NCBI RefSeq assembly: GCF_030817275.1
Contig: NZ_JAUSZD010000001.1
Span: 124,001-188,000, forward strand
Length of the DNA: 64,000 nt
Direction of reading: 5' to 3'
From: Paenibacillus sp. V4I7
GTDB taxonomy: Bacteria; Bacillota; Bacilli; Paenibacillales; NBRC-103111
Shown: positions 35,191 to 44,709 of the stretch, piece by piece
Layout: the number at the start of each line of letters is the position of its first letter
How positions within the stretch are numbered: the stretch's first letter is position 1
Notes under the pieces: model-generated
Told to the model about the DNA's origin: nothing
Databases searched by the model: none
The model's input: the letters and a program-made list of their open reading frames with translations, nothing else
Program-made: the position numbers and the translations under genes

Positions 35191-35423
35191 TTTCCATTGC
35201 CGTCTTCCTTAACGCATAAAATGGCGCCAGCTTGCTTTGTTAGCGTGTCGTTGGGACCAACTAAGGCATACAGAATCTCCCGATCACTTCGGCCTGTGCC
35301 ATATTTATCCCAGAGGTACACACGCTTATGCTGCTTGTACTTGCTCTTGAATCGCCACATTGAGACTTTTCCGTTAAGTGCTTCCTCGAGTCTTTGATTC
35401 CCTTCAAAAATCAGAACGTGCAT
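35178..35423 (-). CDS. Small hypothetical protein, 81 residues
   Basis: The gene starts at ATG 35423 after TATGGAGGTAGAATTGT. It reads MHVLIFEGNQRLEEALNG and ends in a Cys pair (GNGKCCH). A large double hairpin (35476-35547) lies in its leader. The function is unknown; it is the first gene of a two-gene unit with 34438-35190. Confidence 0.6.
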   Translation of the reverse strand: MHVLIFEGNQRLEEALNGKVSMWRFKSKYKQHKRVYLWDKYGTGRSDREILYALVGPNDTLTKQAGAILCVKEDGNGKCCH

Positions 35424-35475
35424 ACAATTCTACCTCCATAATATTTTTCCCAATTGGATCTCCTGAAACGCAAAA

Positions 35476-35547
35476 ACTCCCTATGGGATGATTGCACCTT
35501 AACGGGTATAGCAAAAACCCGTTTAGCAATAACATCCCATAGGGAGT
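35476..35547 (-). promoter_or_regulatory. Double-hairpin leader element
   Basis: ACTCCCTATGGGATG (35476-35490) pairs perfectly over 15 bp with 35533-35547. Inside, AACGGGT (35501-35507) pairs with ACCCGTT (35517-35523). On the minus strand the outer stem is followed by TTTTTGCG, then the leader of the 81-residue gene. It can act as a terminator for the upstream transcript or as an attenuator. Confidence 0.85.
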
Positions 35548-35722
35548 CGAACTTGCCGCATATGCGGAAATGACGTGAGATCGTCTGAGTTACATAATCC
35601 CATTTTACAACATTTACTATACTTTGAAAAGATTCAATACGAAACTTCTGTTGTAAGACTTTGGAGTTTATAAAGGGCTTCATAGCTTGTCGTTTGTCTC
35701 TTTCGCAACTCTTTGACTATAC

Positions 35723-36436
35723 TTATTTGAGGGTTCTCTTTAGTTGCATTATTTCTGTCTTTAGGGATTCCACATGATGATCTGTAGCCTTACCTTTTAA
35801 CTCAAGTCCGTTCAGTACGGTATTCCCCTTTATGCCCATTGTTGTGATGCTCGACCTAATAGCTATATCTATATCTAACTTAGGATCAAACAGTATTTTT
35901 GACCACTTTTTGTCAAGGACAATAGAAGCCTCTGCAAGAGCCCTCAGATCACCATTAATATCAATCAATTCAAGATCATTATTTATCTGTGAAAGTATAC
36001 TACTCTCCGTGGTTTCAGACGGCGCCTGTGTTGGTTTGGACGATTGAATAACAGCAGGCTTCGATGTCGCCGATGCTTCCGTTGGTTTGGACGATTGAGT
36101 AACAGCAGGTTTTGATGTCGCCGATGCTTCCGTTGGTTTTATTGTTGGGGAAGGCTGGACCGGTGCCTCTGTTTGTGTGGCTGTAGGCGTGGGTTCGGCA
36201 GGATTCATAGTTTGTGTATTAATCGGTTTTGGATCAGGATTAAATGTCACGGGTGTTGATTCAGTTGTGATTTCAGGTGTTTTAGAAGCCGGTGTTGGGC
36301 TTGGTTGTCTCGAAGAAACGGCTGCTTGGTTTTGACTTCCAGAGTCTTTACGAATCGAATTGGCGTATGTTTCTACTCCAATTGAAGCTAAAATACATAA
36401 TGTTCCGATGATGACAAATATGTTCTGTTTTCTCAT
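35723..36436 (-). CDS. Membrane-anchored Pro/Thr/Ser-rich protein
   Basis: The 237-residue protein has an N-terminal membrane anchor (6-25), then a long extracellular Pro/Thr/Ser-rich region (about 35-150) with two near-copies of KPTEASATSKPAV, and a mixed alpha/beta C-terminal domain (about 155-237) ending in a coiled coil. Its start overlaps the NERD gene stop (ATGA), so both are in one operon. The layout suggests a surface stalk, perhaps linked to conjugation. Confidence 0.65.
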   Translation of the reverse strand: MRKQNIFVIIGTLCILASIGVETYANSIRKDSGSQNQAAVSSRQPSPTPASKTPEITTESTPVTFNPDPKPINTQTMNPAEPTPTATQTEAPVQPSPTIKPTEASATSKPAVTQSSKPTEASATSKPAVIQSSKPTQAPSETTESSILSQINNDLELIDINGDLRALAEASIVLDKKWSKILFDPKLDIDIAIRSSITTMGIKGNTVLNGLELKGKATDHHVESLKTEIMQLKRTLK

Positions 36437-37143
36437 CCTGCGATATCCTTTCTTTCCTCAATCGATTTTTCGATCAGCCTCACCAAGGTTTCATGAAGAT
36501 CCGGTGAGTAACCTTCGTAATGCGGTAGGTCTTGTATGTATGAGATCAGGGCAGCATCTTTTATTACATCAAAGTTTTGCGGCTTCCCTGCGACAGTAGA
36601 CCGATCGTTTGCGATACAAAGCACTCCTAGGATGGGGACATTCGCTAATCCATTATCATTCAACAATCTTTGAAATAAAATATCGTGATGAAGCATTTGT
36701 GCATTTGGATCTTTTATCACATCTTCTTTAAGTAGGTTTCCGTATGAATCTTTTTTTGTTCGTTCAATCCCGTTGGGTGTAAATCGAAGTTCCCCGCTGT
36801 AATTTTTCGTCTCAACATGAATCAAACCTTTGGACCCAACAATTAGATGATCAATCTCATGTCGCATTCCTCCATGTACTACATAAACGCCATTCCAAAC
36901 GAAGTATTGCTTTTCATCCAAATACCTGAGATGGAAGCTGACCTGTTCTTCCGCTCGATTCGCAGCTTCTTTTTGAGCAACCTTTATCTCTTGCCTTTTT
37001 TTCCTCTCAGCTGCAGCCTTCTGTTCCTTGTTTGTTTGTATATAGTGATTTAAGAATGATCGGAGTTTAGGCAGTATACCTACTGATAGAAAAACAAAAC
37101 CAATCAAAAATAGTACTAACGCGAACCCATCAAATATATTCAT
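36433..37143 (-). CDS. NERD-domain membrane protein
   Basis: The 236-residue protein has an N-terminal membrane helix (about 5-25), a basic coiled stretch, then a NERD (nuclease-related) domain at about 65-190. The core EIDHLIVGSKGLIHVETKNYSG region shows the D...E-x-K acidic triad of the PD-(D/E)XK superfamily. NERD proteins may process DNA at the membrane; being just downstream of the conjugation genes fits a DNA transfer role, but this is inference. Confidence 0.85.
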   Translation of the reverse strand: MNIFDGFALVLFLIGFVFLSVGILPKLRSFLNHYIQTNKEQKAAAERKKRQEIKVAQKEAANRAEEQVSFHLRYLDEKQYFVWNGVYVVHGGMRHEIDHLIVGSKGLIHVETKNYSGELRFTPNGIERTKKDSYGNLLKEDVIKDPNAQMLHHDILFQRLLNDNGLANVPILGVLCIANDRSTVAGKPQNFDVIKDAALISYIQDLPHYEGYSPDLHETLVRLIEKSIEERKDIAG

Positions 37144-37175
37144 AATAACCTCCTATGAGCAAGTAGTTGTGTCAC

Positions 37176-37220
37176 AGCTAAAGCATAATGGCATGGAAAC
37201 TATGACATTATGCTTTAGCT
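37176..37220 (-). promoter_or_regulatory. Perfect inverted repeat in the leader of the NERD gene
   Basis: AGCTAAAGCATAATG (37176-37190) and its exact complement (37206-37220) form a 15 bp stem with a 15-base loop. It lies about 30 bp before the NERD start codon and after the stop of the TcpC-like gene. There is no strong T tract. Confidence 0.8.
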
Positions 37221-37291
37221 ATGGTAGAGGAGTAATACAGACTCAAGAATACCAGTCAAATACTTTTATTTTCATTGAACAACATCTCATA

Positions 37292-38290
37292 TCAAGGCTG
37301 CCGTACAACACTTTTAATATACCAACTACTTTTACCAGTTGTGGCATCGTTGATGATGTTGTCTAGTAGGACCGTGTAAATCTGATCTCCACCTTTTTTC
37401 ATCTTTAATTGAACTTTAAAACTCTTCTCATTTGTGCTTTTGGAATCAATTGGAGTCGAAGTATACGACACCATATCACCGGGACGAAAGATTTGAACGA
37501 AACTTTCCATGACTTGGCGTGAATCTTTATCCTTTTGATTTGAGATGGCAACCATCAAAATATTGGGATCAAAAAGAGCAGCAGCTCCATCTAATTTCCC
37601 CTCATTTATTAAGGTTAGAAACAGATCAACCTTGTCCAATGGACTATTTGGCTGCACAATTTTTGATTGATCCACTTTTCCGGTATTTACATCAGGAATT
37701 TTACTAAAGCCGGGATCAATTTCCTGATTTGCTTCAGCCTGCTTAGTTATTAACCAAAATTGTTCCTTTTGGTGACCATCATCCTCTACAAGAAGCTTTA
37801 ACGTGAAAGAAAAGCTTTTCGTCTGCAGAGAGTTAAATTTTACATTCACATTTATATTTGCTTCAGTTTCGCTGATGTTAGTTCCTGTAATTTCTAAGTT
37901 CGCTGCTGTCTTTTTTGGAAACAGAGTTACGTATTTTTCTACTGCAGCATGCGCGCTTAATCCCTTTTGATTTGATGTATATTCAAGTAGCTTGTTTGGT
38001 TCAACTAAGCTGGCTGCATTATCAATATCTCCATCATTGATGTATTGAAGATATCGGGTGATTACTTGACCTGGCGTCTCCTCTTTCTTGATTTCATCAC
38101 CGACAACAGGCCCACCTTTTTGTATCTGATCCGATGAAATATCGTGTTGTTGCGGCGATTTCAATGAAGTAGATGAATGTGGGGAGTGGCTATATATAAT
38201 AAGACAGATGATAATTACGAGCCATAATCCACCTATACCGATTACCCATTTCATTTTCTTTTCGGCCCCTTTATTTGTGTAAGTAGCCAA
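37292..38290 (-). CDS. TcpC/VirB8-like conjugation protein
   Basis: The 332-residue protein has one membrane helix (about 14-32) and two similar extracytoplasmic domains: about 75-185 (ITRYLQYINDGDIDNAASLV) and about 220-330 (VDLFLTLINEGKLDGAAALF). This tandem NTF2-like layout is that of TcpC/VirB8-type proteins of Gram-positive conjugation systems, which bridge membrane parts of the channel. The start overlaps the upstream hydrolase gene by 20 bp. Confidence 0.75.
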   Translation of the reverse strand: MATYTNKGAEKKMKWVIGIGGLWLVIIICLIIYSHSPHSSTSLKSPQQHDISSDQIQKGGPVVGDEIKKEETPGQVITRYLQYINDGDIDNAASLVEPNKLLEYTSNQKGLSAHAAVEKYVTLFPKKTAANLEITGTNISETEANINVNVKFNSLQTKSFSFTLKLLVEDDGHQKEQFWLITKQAEANQEIDPGFSKIPDVNTGKVDQSKIVQPNSPLDKVDLFLTLINEGKLDGAAALFDPNILMVAISNQKDKDSRQVMESFVQIFRPGDMVSYTSTPIDSKSTNEKSFKVQLKMKKGGDQIYTVLLDNIINDATTGKSSWYIKSVVRQP

Positions 38291-40295
38291 TGGGATTCAC
38301 TGGCGTATTGCTTTCTCCAACTAAAACCTCAAAATGTAGATGGACACCATTAGAAAGACCTGTTTGCCCCATTATACCGAGCGATTTTCCTTTTTTCACT
38401 TGATCACCGGCCTTTACTTGGAGGGATCCCGCTACCATATGGCTATAACGGGTACGTATGCCATTCCCATGGTTAATAAGAACACTATAACCATAACCGT
38501 CATTGCGGTCACCTGCACCTTCAATTACTCCATCTTCAACGGCATAAATAGGGTAGCTTACATTGTTATTCCGATCATCGGGGGTTCGAGAAATATCTTG
38601 CCCTTTGTGCAATGCTTCCTTCCCTTTCGTATCATCGTAACGCCAGCCATAAGGGCTTCCAAGAATAGCTTTGGTGAGCGTTGGGAAGATCCAAGTGTTA
38701 CTGCCTGGAATAACAGGTGCATCTGCTATTGATCCACCGGAAGAACCACCGCCGCCGTAACTGCCACTTGCATTTAACATTTTAAAGGCATCCTGATAAA
38801 AACCGTTGTAGCTACTTATAAGTGAATGACCAGGATCATTTTCATTGATCGATAACATGGCCATTGCTGCATCATCAGTACCGAAGTTAAGTTTCTTGAG
38901 AATCGCATCGAATTTCGTAAAGTCAGGAGTTCCACATCCGGGCGAAAGTCCACCTGTAGTATCACCGATCGGTCCCGAATAGCCTACATCTTCGTAGGGC
39001 TGACCTGTTGCTGAATCAATACCTTTATCGAGATCGTACTGGGTTAAGTTATATTCGTGAATCAATGACCTAAGATTATAAGAGTAATTTACATCGGTTG
39101 CATAACCTGCCGCTTGTAACCCATTCGCAAAAGAATACGGATTTTTTTGAGATAGTACTGGCTTATATCTGCCATTGTCGAGCAAAAACTTAGAATGTCC
39201 ATGGAACCCTTCCGTTGCATTTGCATAGACTCGGAAATTTGCATTGATGGTATATTCGTTTCCGTATTTATCCTGTTCCTTTGTTTGATATGACACAACG
39301 GGCCCTGTCCAACCATCTCCATTTTGTGCTTTAATCCCGAAGAAATTGTAATATTTTGATGCTAACTCACTGGGTTGCCAGCCACTTTCTTGAACCAGTT
39401 GAGCCAAAGTGATGGCAGCAGGAATACCGCTTTTTCTCTCCTCCTCTGTAGCAGCGGGACCATAAAGGATAAAAAGGGGATGTGACTTGCCTGATGGTTG
39501 TCCGTTTACCGTTCCACCGCTTGCCGAACCAGTTGATGTTGAAGGCATAGAGCATCCTTGTGCGTCTCTTACCCAAAATGTTTTGGTGACCGTTGTGTCA
39601 CCTGAAGATTCTGTAGTAGTCTCTTGATGATAGGTTATGATCTCTATTCGATTCCAGGCATGCGCCTTGACCAAAAGTTTAACGATTTCCTCACTTGTCG
39701 ATGTTGTTGTGTATTCACGCTCTTCAGTATGAGATTCACCATCTCCATCATCAATAGTCACCGTCTCCGTATGTCTTGTCACGGTTGTGGTGGTATTTGT
39801 AAATTTTTGATATGTAAGATCAGGCTTCAAAGCTGAAGCAATGGGATTAGGGTCTATATCAGTATTTTCTAAATTATTTATAGTAATTCGAATATTATCG
39901 ATCGATTGAACAACAAGCGTTGGTGGGCGATACTCTGGTAAATCAGTTGTTCTTACGACGGCCGACTCATACTGATTTCTTAGTTTCTGTGCGAGTTGAC
40001 CGTTATCATCATCACTTAGCCATCCAAACGAGATTGAGGCATATATGATGCCCCCACCTACGATGATAACAAGCAGCCCTATGATAAGAGCGGGAACACC
40101 CAAATATATTAGGGCACCGGCAATTACCTTTGCAATAAGCTTCATGATTATTTTTGCTAACATCTTAACAAGTTTTTTTGCGATTTCCTTTAGTGCCTTC
40201 TTTGCCATCGATTTGGCAAAGTCTTTACCGGTCTCTAGCACTTTTCTGCCTACGGAAGGCGCCGAGGACTCTTCTTGATCGTTGTGTGCCGCCAT
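38271..40295 (-). CDS. VirB1-like bifunctional wall hydrolase (glucosaminidase + M23 peptidase)
   Basis: The 674-residue protein has a membrane region near the N-terminus (about 50-90, IGLLVIIVGGGIIYASI) and a beta-rich extracytoplasmic part. A glucosaminidase (FlgJ/LytG-like) domain lies at about 275-420 (ITLAQLVQESGWQPSELA, YYNFFGIKAQ, PYSFANGLQAAGYATD). A C-terminal M23/LytM endopeptidase follows at about 550-670 (VLINHGNGIRTRYSHM, HLHFEVLV). It opens peptidoglycan for the conjugation channel. The M23 metal ligands His and H-x-H are present. Confidence 0.9.
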   Translation of the reverse strand: MAAHNDQEESSAPSVGRKVLETGKDFAKSMAKKALKEIAKKLVKMLAKIIMKLIAKVIAGALIYLGVPALIIGLLVIIVGGGIIYASISFGWLSDDDNGQLAQKLRNQYESAVVRTTDLPEYRPPTLVVQSIDNIRITINNLENTDIDPNPIASALKPDLTYQKFTNTTTTVTRHTETVTIDDGDGESHTEEREYTTTSTSEEIVKLLVKAHAWNRIEIITYHQETTTESSGDTTVTKTFWVRDAQGCSMPSTSTGSASGGTVNGQPSGKSHPLFILYGPAATEEERKSGIPAAITLAQLVQESGWQPSELASKYYNFFGIKAQNGDGWTGPVVSYQTKEQDKYGNEYTINANFRVYANATEGFHGHSKFLLDNGRYKPVLSQKNPYSFANGLQAAGYATDVNYSYNLRSLIHEYNLTQYDLDKGIDSATGQPYEDVGYSGPIGDTTGGLSPGCGTPDFTKFDAILKKLNFGTDDAAMAMLSINENDPGHSLISSYNGFYQDAFKMLNASGSYGGGGSSGGSIADAPVIPGSNTWIFPTLTKAILGSPYGWRYDDTKGKEALHKGQDISRTPDDRNNNVSYPIYAVEDGVIEGAGDRNDGYGYSVLINHGNGIRTRYSHMVAGSLQVKAGDQVKKGKSLGIMGQTGLSNGVHLHFEVLVGESNTPVNPIGYLHK

Positions 40296-40319
40296 TCCCG
40301 CCTCACCTCCCGAATAAAA

Positions 40320-40345
40320 GCCCCCCGTCCGGACTGACGGAGGGC
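40320..40345 (-). promoter_or_regulatory. Leader hairpin before the wall hydrolase gene
   Basis: GCCCTCCGTC and GACGGGGGGC (minus strand) form a 10 bp stem, followed by TTTTATTC. It lies directly before the GGGAGGTGAGGCGGGA ribosome site of the hydrolase gene and after the stop of the TrbL-like gene. It may be a weak terminator or processing site. Confidence 0.8.
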
Positions 40346-40376
40346 AACATATAATTAATGATGGTTACCGGAAGGA

Positions 40377-42632
40377 TCAAGTCGTTTGAGCTTGCTTCTT
40401 AGGAACAAAATTCCGGCGTCTTAAATCCACTGAGGCATCTTTTTGCGACGGACTGATAAACAGGTTGGCATCCATTGTCTTCCCGTTATAGGCCGACTTT
40501 CCTTGCTCATTATGCAAATAAGAAGCATTGACATATTCAACCTTGTGCCCTCCATCCTTACCCGCTCCAGAAGTGCCGGGCATAGGAACGGCTTCTTTAA
40601 CAGGAGTAAGTCGTACAGAGTTCCCTTTTCCTTGAATTTCATAAGGAGTAACAACGGTTTCTCCCTTACTCAGAGTAGCGTTTCCGCGACCTAGATTAGA
40701 GATAGGTTTAAATTCACCTGTTGCTTGATCTTGAAAAGCGAGAACACTTGAATTTGCTGTTTCAAGTGCGAATACGTTTTTGATTCCTGCCTGATCTCTC
40801 ATATCCGTCAGTGTCGAAGGAGTAAGCTTTCTTCCAGCTTGGGAACTGCGAGCCATGCTATCGCCTATTGCATATCCTCCTCGGCCCAATACCATCTCGC
40901 CAACTGCGCCTGCTCTTTCAGCAGAACGTTCACGTTTTTCCCCCAAATTAGCTGCTTTTTGTTCCGCTGTCAAAGGCTGAGGATTGCGCTTCGCTTCGAC
41001 TCGTCCTAAACCACCCTGGGCAGCAACATGGGCGGATTTGGCAGTTTTGGCTGACCAATCACCGTCTCTATTGGTCATCTGTCCATAGGCATCACTGAAG
41101 TTCGAAGGGAATTCTGCGACCCTCTTACCGGCTGCAGCAGCACCTTTGCCAGCGGCTCTACCTCCGACATATCCTGCTACTCCTGACCGATAGCCGGCGC
41201 CATCCCCTACGGTTTCCCCAATCTCGCCTCCGATGTATGCACCTGCACCACCCATACCTGATCCTGCAAATCCAAATGCCATTCTACCTGCAGCTCTTCC
41301 GAAGCCGGCACCAATCTCCCCGGCTGCACGTAGTTTACGTTGTTGCATCGAAATGGGACGTCCAGCTCCAAGATCTGCCTCACTGCCTCCGTATGAGGCT
41401 CCAGCTGTACCTCCTCCTCCTGCGGCCATGTTGCCACCCATACCAGGAAGCCCATGACCTCCACCAGAGGACTGTTTATTATCGATAGGTAAACCTTTAT
41501 AAGCTTTAAAGCCGTTGCCTAATCCCTTTCCGACTGTCATCATGCCTTTTGTCAGGTTCATCATACCAGCTGCTCCGACAAGTGTGCCTGCAGCTGCAAG
41601 CTTCCCACCGGTTTGTGAAGTCGCTCCGAAAATAAAACGAATACTTTCGGATATCGGGATAAATAAACAGAGTCCGACAACCATTTGGAACCATCCCATT
41701 TGGTCATCTATCATGTGAAAGTAAATCCAATACAGAACGGCGTGAATCGCTTGTGCAACGATCTGTGCCCATAGTTCTTTCCAAGCAGTCATAGTAACCC
41801 CATGTAACATGGGATAGAACATACAACTAATCCATAGCGGAGCAAGAATGATCAAAATCGCAATCATAAACTTGCGCTGTAGATAGAATACTTCCCACCA
41901 GATAGATACCCCACGAACGGTTAGTGAACAGGCGGAGCGGGCAATAGGAGAAGTCAGCTCACTCGTATTCTGACAAAGGCTGTTCATTTCGACTCGGCCG
42001 GAAATGCTCCGTCCATCATTTGGAATAGCATTTCCCATATTATCAACAACGGCCTGAGGGGCTTTTAAATCGTTAAAAGCCATATCCCTGATGCCGTTGT
42101 TCAAAGCAAATAACGAGGATGTAATCGTAAAAAACTGTGCAATCAGGATGGTAGCTACCAAAGTTTTTACTAAGGCATCATTAACTTCGAATTTTAGTGT
42201 AGAAGATATTCTGCTGTAAGAAAGTAGCACGCCTGACTTAATAACTGAGGCACAGATGAATGCGAATGATAATCCGGCAAACATCCAAAATCCCCGATAT
42301 ATGACTGTATTAAATTGCTGTGTCGTAAACATTCCCCAGACCGATCGATCAGCACATGACTTGAAAAAGGTCCCCGCGATTCCGCAACCGTTATAAAATA
42401 TGTGATCGGCAGGGTCGTGAATTCCGCCTAGTACTCCAAGTAAGAAATCCAGAATCCAAGTAATCGGTGCCGTATACCACGGATCGCCACTACCTGCGAG
42501 TGCGACAGGGGCAAAGATTGACGAAACTATTGAGACTAGTCCCAGGGAGATTATTAATCTCTTCGACTTCTTATTTCTCGTTTTTAATCTCTCCGGTGGC
42601 TCCTTGCTTCCTTTTTTTAAAGACTTGGCCAT
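40377..42632 (-). CDS. TrbL/VirB6-like polytopic conjugation protein
   Basis: The 751-residue protein has a signal-like N-terminus followed by about six to seven membrane segments up to residue 330 (for example WTAPITWILDFLLGVLGG-like and FMIAILIILAPLWISCMFYP). Residues about 350-520 are Gly/Ala-rich and low in complexity, and the C-terminal 200 residues are soluble. This is the TrbL/VirB6-type channel protein layout. Its start lies right after the VirB4 stop, with the ribosome site inside the virB4 end. Confidence 0.8.
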   Translation of the reverse strand: MAKSLKKGSKEPPERLKTRNKKSKRLIISLGLVSIVSSIFAPVALAGSGDPWYTAPITWILDFLLGVLGGIHDPADHIFYNGCGIAGTFFKSCADRSVWGMFTTQQFNTVIYRGFWMFAGLSFAFICASVIKSGVLLSYSRISSTLKFEVNDALVKTLVATILIAQFFTITSSLFALNNGIRDMAFNDLKAPQAVVDNMGNAIPNDGRSISGRVEMNSLCQNTSELTSPIARSACSLTVRGVSIWWEVFYLQRKFMIAILIILAPLWISCMFYPMLHGVTMTAWKELWAQIVAQAIHAVLYWIYFHMIDDQMGWFQMVVGLCLFIPISESIRFIFGATSQTGGKLAAAGTLVGAAGMMNLTKGMMTVGKGLGNGFKAYKGLPIDNKQSSGGGHGLPGMGGNMAAGGGGTAGASYGGSEADLGAGRPISMQQRKLRAAGEIGAGFGRAAGRMAFGFAGSGMGGAGAYIGGEIGETVGDGAGYRSGVAGYVGGRAAGKGAAAAGKRVAEFPSNFSDAYGQMTNRDGDWSAKTAKSAHVAAQGGLGRVEAKRNPQPLTAEQKAANLGEKRERSAERAGAVGEMVLGRGGYAIGDSMARSSQAGRKLTPSTLTDMRDQAGIKNVFALETANSSVLAFQDQATGEFKPISNLGRGNATLSKGETVVTPYEIQGKGNSVRLTPVKEAVPMPGTSGAGKDGGHKVEYVNASYLHNEQGKSAYNGKTMDANLFISPSQKDASVDLRRRNFVPKKQAQTT

Positions 42633-42633
42633 G

Positions 42634-44709
42634 TTAGCCCACCTCCGGAAGCAGTCCTTGCTCTTGCAACCAATCGGGGTCCGTGTCGATAAAGCGTCTC
42701 ATTTCTTTGCTGACGGTTACTTTAATAAATGCAGAACTACCACCTACTCGCATGATTCCTTCTCCGCGTGAGTCATCTTCCTCCCGCTCCGGAGGACGGC
42801 GGCATATAACCTCAAGCTCTCCTTCGGATAAATTAAAAATACTCTTCAATTGCAGCTTTTCATCATTAGAGATTTGCCCGATGCGGAGGAATAATGCGGT
42901 TGTAGCATTTTTTACCAATGCGATACCACTTGGATCCTCTAAGAAAGGAGTAAGGTCTTGCGTGATAATGTCGGCACCGGCATTGTACTTACGAGAGCGA
43001 CGCGCTAAATCCTCGATAAACTCCATCGCTCCTGGAATCCGTTTCATTTTCCATGCTTCTTCAATCTTAAGTCTCTTACGGAATTTACGAAGGCTTGGGC
43101 GTTTAATGAAGTATTCCCATCCAAGCGTCGTAATGACAAGCATCATGATATCGAAGATGCGCGAACTTTCGATTGCTTTAATGTTAAAGTTGATCCAGCA
43201 TACATTATCCAACATATTATCAACTGGTAGATCATCCCCGAAATTCGTTTGACCGTCGATAAGAGCGCCATCCGGAAAATCACGTAAGTATCCTCGAATA
43301 ACGGTAAGAAGACGTTCGGCGTACTTTTCTTTTAAATCTTCGAATTCGAGAGTTTCCCAATCTACATTAACGGCACAATTTTTGAGTAATCGCTTGTACA
43401 TATCAGTTAAGGTTCGTTCTGGTTTGCGCTTGCGTACTTCTTCGACCTCGCGTGTAAAACGGTTAAATTCTGGAACGAGCCCTGGTTCATAAAGGGTGGA
43501 CGGATCTTCCGTGATGCCAGCATCTTGGTAAGTATCGAGAATTGCTTTTTTGAGATGAGTTTCTTCTTCACTAACCATTCCACCGAGTAGGCGGTCAAAG
43601 AATTTGAGAAGTTGGCCAATTTTAGGACCAAGAGGAACAACTACAATCGCTTTTTTTCGGCCGACTTCGTCCGTGATTTCAACCTCTTCTTCGGATATTG
43701 CAAACGGGTTAATGCAGACATCCCCACCTTCGCGAATTTCCACTTCACGTCCACCAAGGAGTCTGCAAACAGGGCCATTCTCACCATCGGGATCTATCGA
43801 GAATATCCGATAACCGAGGCAAATCTGGGAACTGGAGATATACTTATTACTGAACGATTTCCCCGATCCACTTGAACCGACGATCATAGAGGAATAGTTA
43901 TCGAGATACTTCGCAAAAACGTTAAGAAATTCCATGGTTCCAGAGTGTTGGTTGACACCGAGTGGAACACCACCGCTAAATGGAATTTCCGAACTGTAGA
44001 AGGGTGAAGCCGCTACAATTGCAGTACGGTCGAAAAACCTCCGATCGTTCCGGTCATCAATCTTGTTGTTTGCAATAGGCAACGTAGAAATATATCCACT
44101 TCTCTGCCTGTTATAGAGCACTCTCAGGAAATGATCGTTACCAAGCAAATCATCCTGCATGTGCATACCGACATTATCGAGTCCCTTTTCGTCCTTAGCG
44201 AATACGGTAACAAGACATGTTCCTAGGAATCCATCGTTATAACCATCACTCAACTCATCTAGCAAACGACCTGCAGCATCTACAGACTTTTGAGCCTCCC
44301 GAGCTTCGATTTCGTTACCTGATTTGAGCATGTTAATCAAACGCGTTCCTTCATCGGTCGCCGCGTTTTTATATGTACGAATCGCTTGATTGCGTGTCAA
44401 TTTCGTTATATAAAACATCATATTGACGGGGCCCGAGCGATATAAAACATCAAGGGCACCAGTTGTTAATGTAGTAGTTCCGAATTCTATAATAAATGAA
44501 CGGTAGGGGTACCCTCCTGCAGGGCCGTCAAGAACATATCCAAGATCACGAGGGTGTACAGGAACTTCGAATCCCGTAGGTGCTACAAAATCAAAGTAAG
44601 ACAATGCTGGCACTGGCGAACCGCTTTTCAGATCTTGAGATTGCAGTTCACTTGAGTCAACGGGAGATGGTTTCTTCTTGAATATTTTATTAAGCAGATT
44701 TTTCATCAT
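42634..44709 (-). CDS. virB4: VirB4-type conjugation ATPase
   Basis: The 691-residue protein has a VirB4 N-terminal domain (about 40-245) and an ATPase domain with Walker A GSSGSGKSF (about 278-286). The Walker B area follows (LKIEEAWKM, about 545) and then the arginine/Gln region (DIITQDLTPFLEDPSG, about 580). VirB4 powers assembly of the pilus/channel and substrate transfer. The length is somewhat short for the family, but all motifs are present. It overlaps the upstream gene by 20 bp. Confidence 0.93.
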   Translation of the reverse strand: MMKNLLNKIFKKKPSPVDSSELQSQDLKSGSPVPALSYFDFVAPTGFEVPVHPRDLGYVLDGPAGGYPYRSFIIEFGTTTLTTGALDVLYRSGPVNMMFYITKLTRNQAIRTYKNAATDEGTRLINMLKSGNEIEAREAQKSVDAAGRLLDELSDGYNDGFLGTCLVTVFAKDEKGLDNVGMHMQDDLLGNDHFLRVLYNRQRSGYISTLPIANNKIDDRNDRRFFDRTAIVAASPFYSSEIPFSGGVPLGVNQHSGTMEFLNVFAKYLDNYSSMIVGSSGSGKSFSNKYISSSQICLGYRIFSIDPDGENGPVCRLLGGREVEIREGGDVCINPFAISEEEVEITDEVGRKKAIVVVPLGPKIGQLLKFFDRLLGGMVSEEETHLKKAILDTYQDAGITEDPSTLYEPGLVPEFNRFTREVEEVRKRKPERTLTDMYKRLLKNCAVNVDWETLEFEDLKEKYAERLLTVIRGYLRDFPDGALIDGQTNFGDDLPVDNMLDNVCWINFNIKAIESSRIFDIMMLVITTLGWEYFIKRPSLRKFRKRLKIEEAWKMKRIPGAMEFIEDLARRSRKYNAGADIITQDLTPFLEDPSGIALVKNATTALFLRIGQISNDEKLQLKSIFNLSEGELEVICRRPPEREEDDSRGEGIMRVGGSSAFIKVTVSKEMRRFIDTDPDWLQEQGLLPEVG

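Noticed and set aside
35411..35683. 90-residue minus-strand frame overlapping the double hairpin
   Set aside because: Its codons coincide with the perfect 15 bp inverted repeat and its inner stem, it has no ribosome site, and it overlaps the leader of the 81-residue gene. It is better read as non-coding leader.
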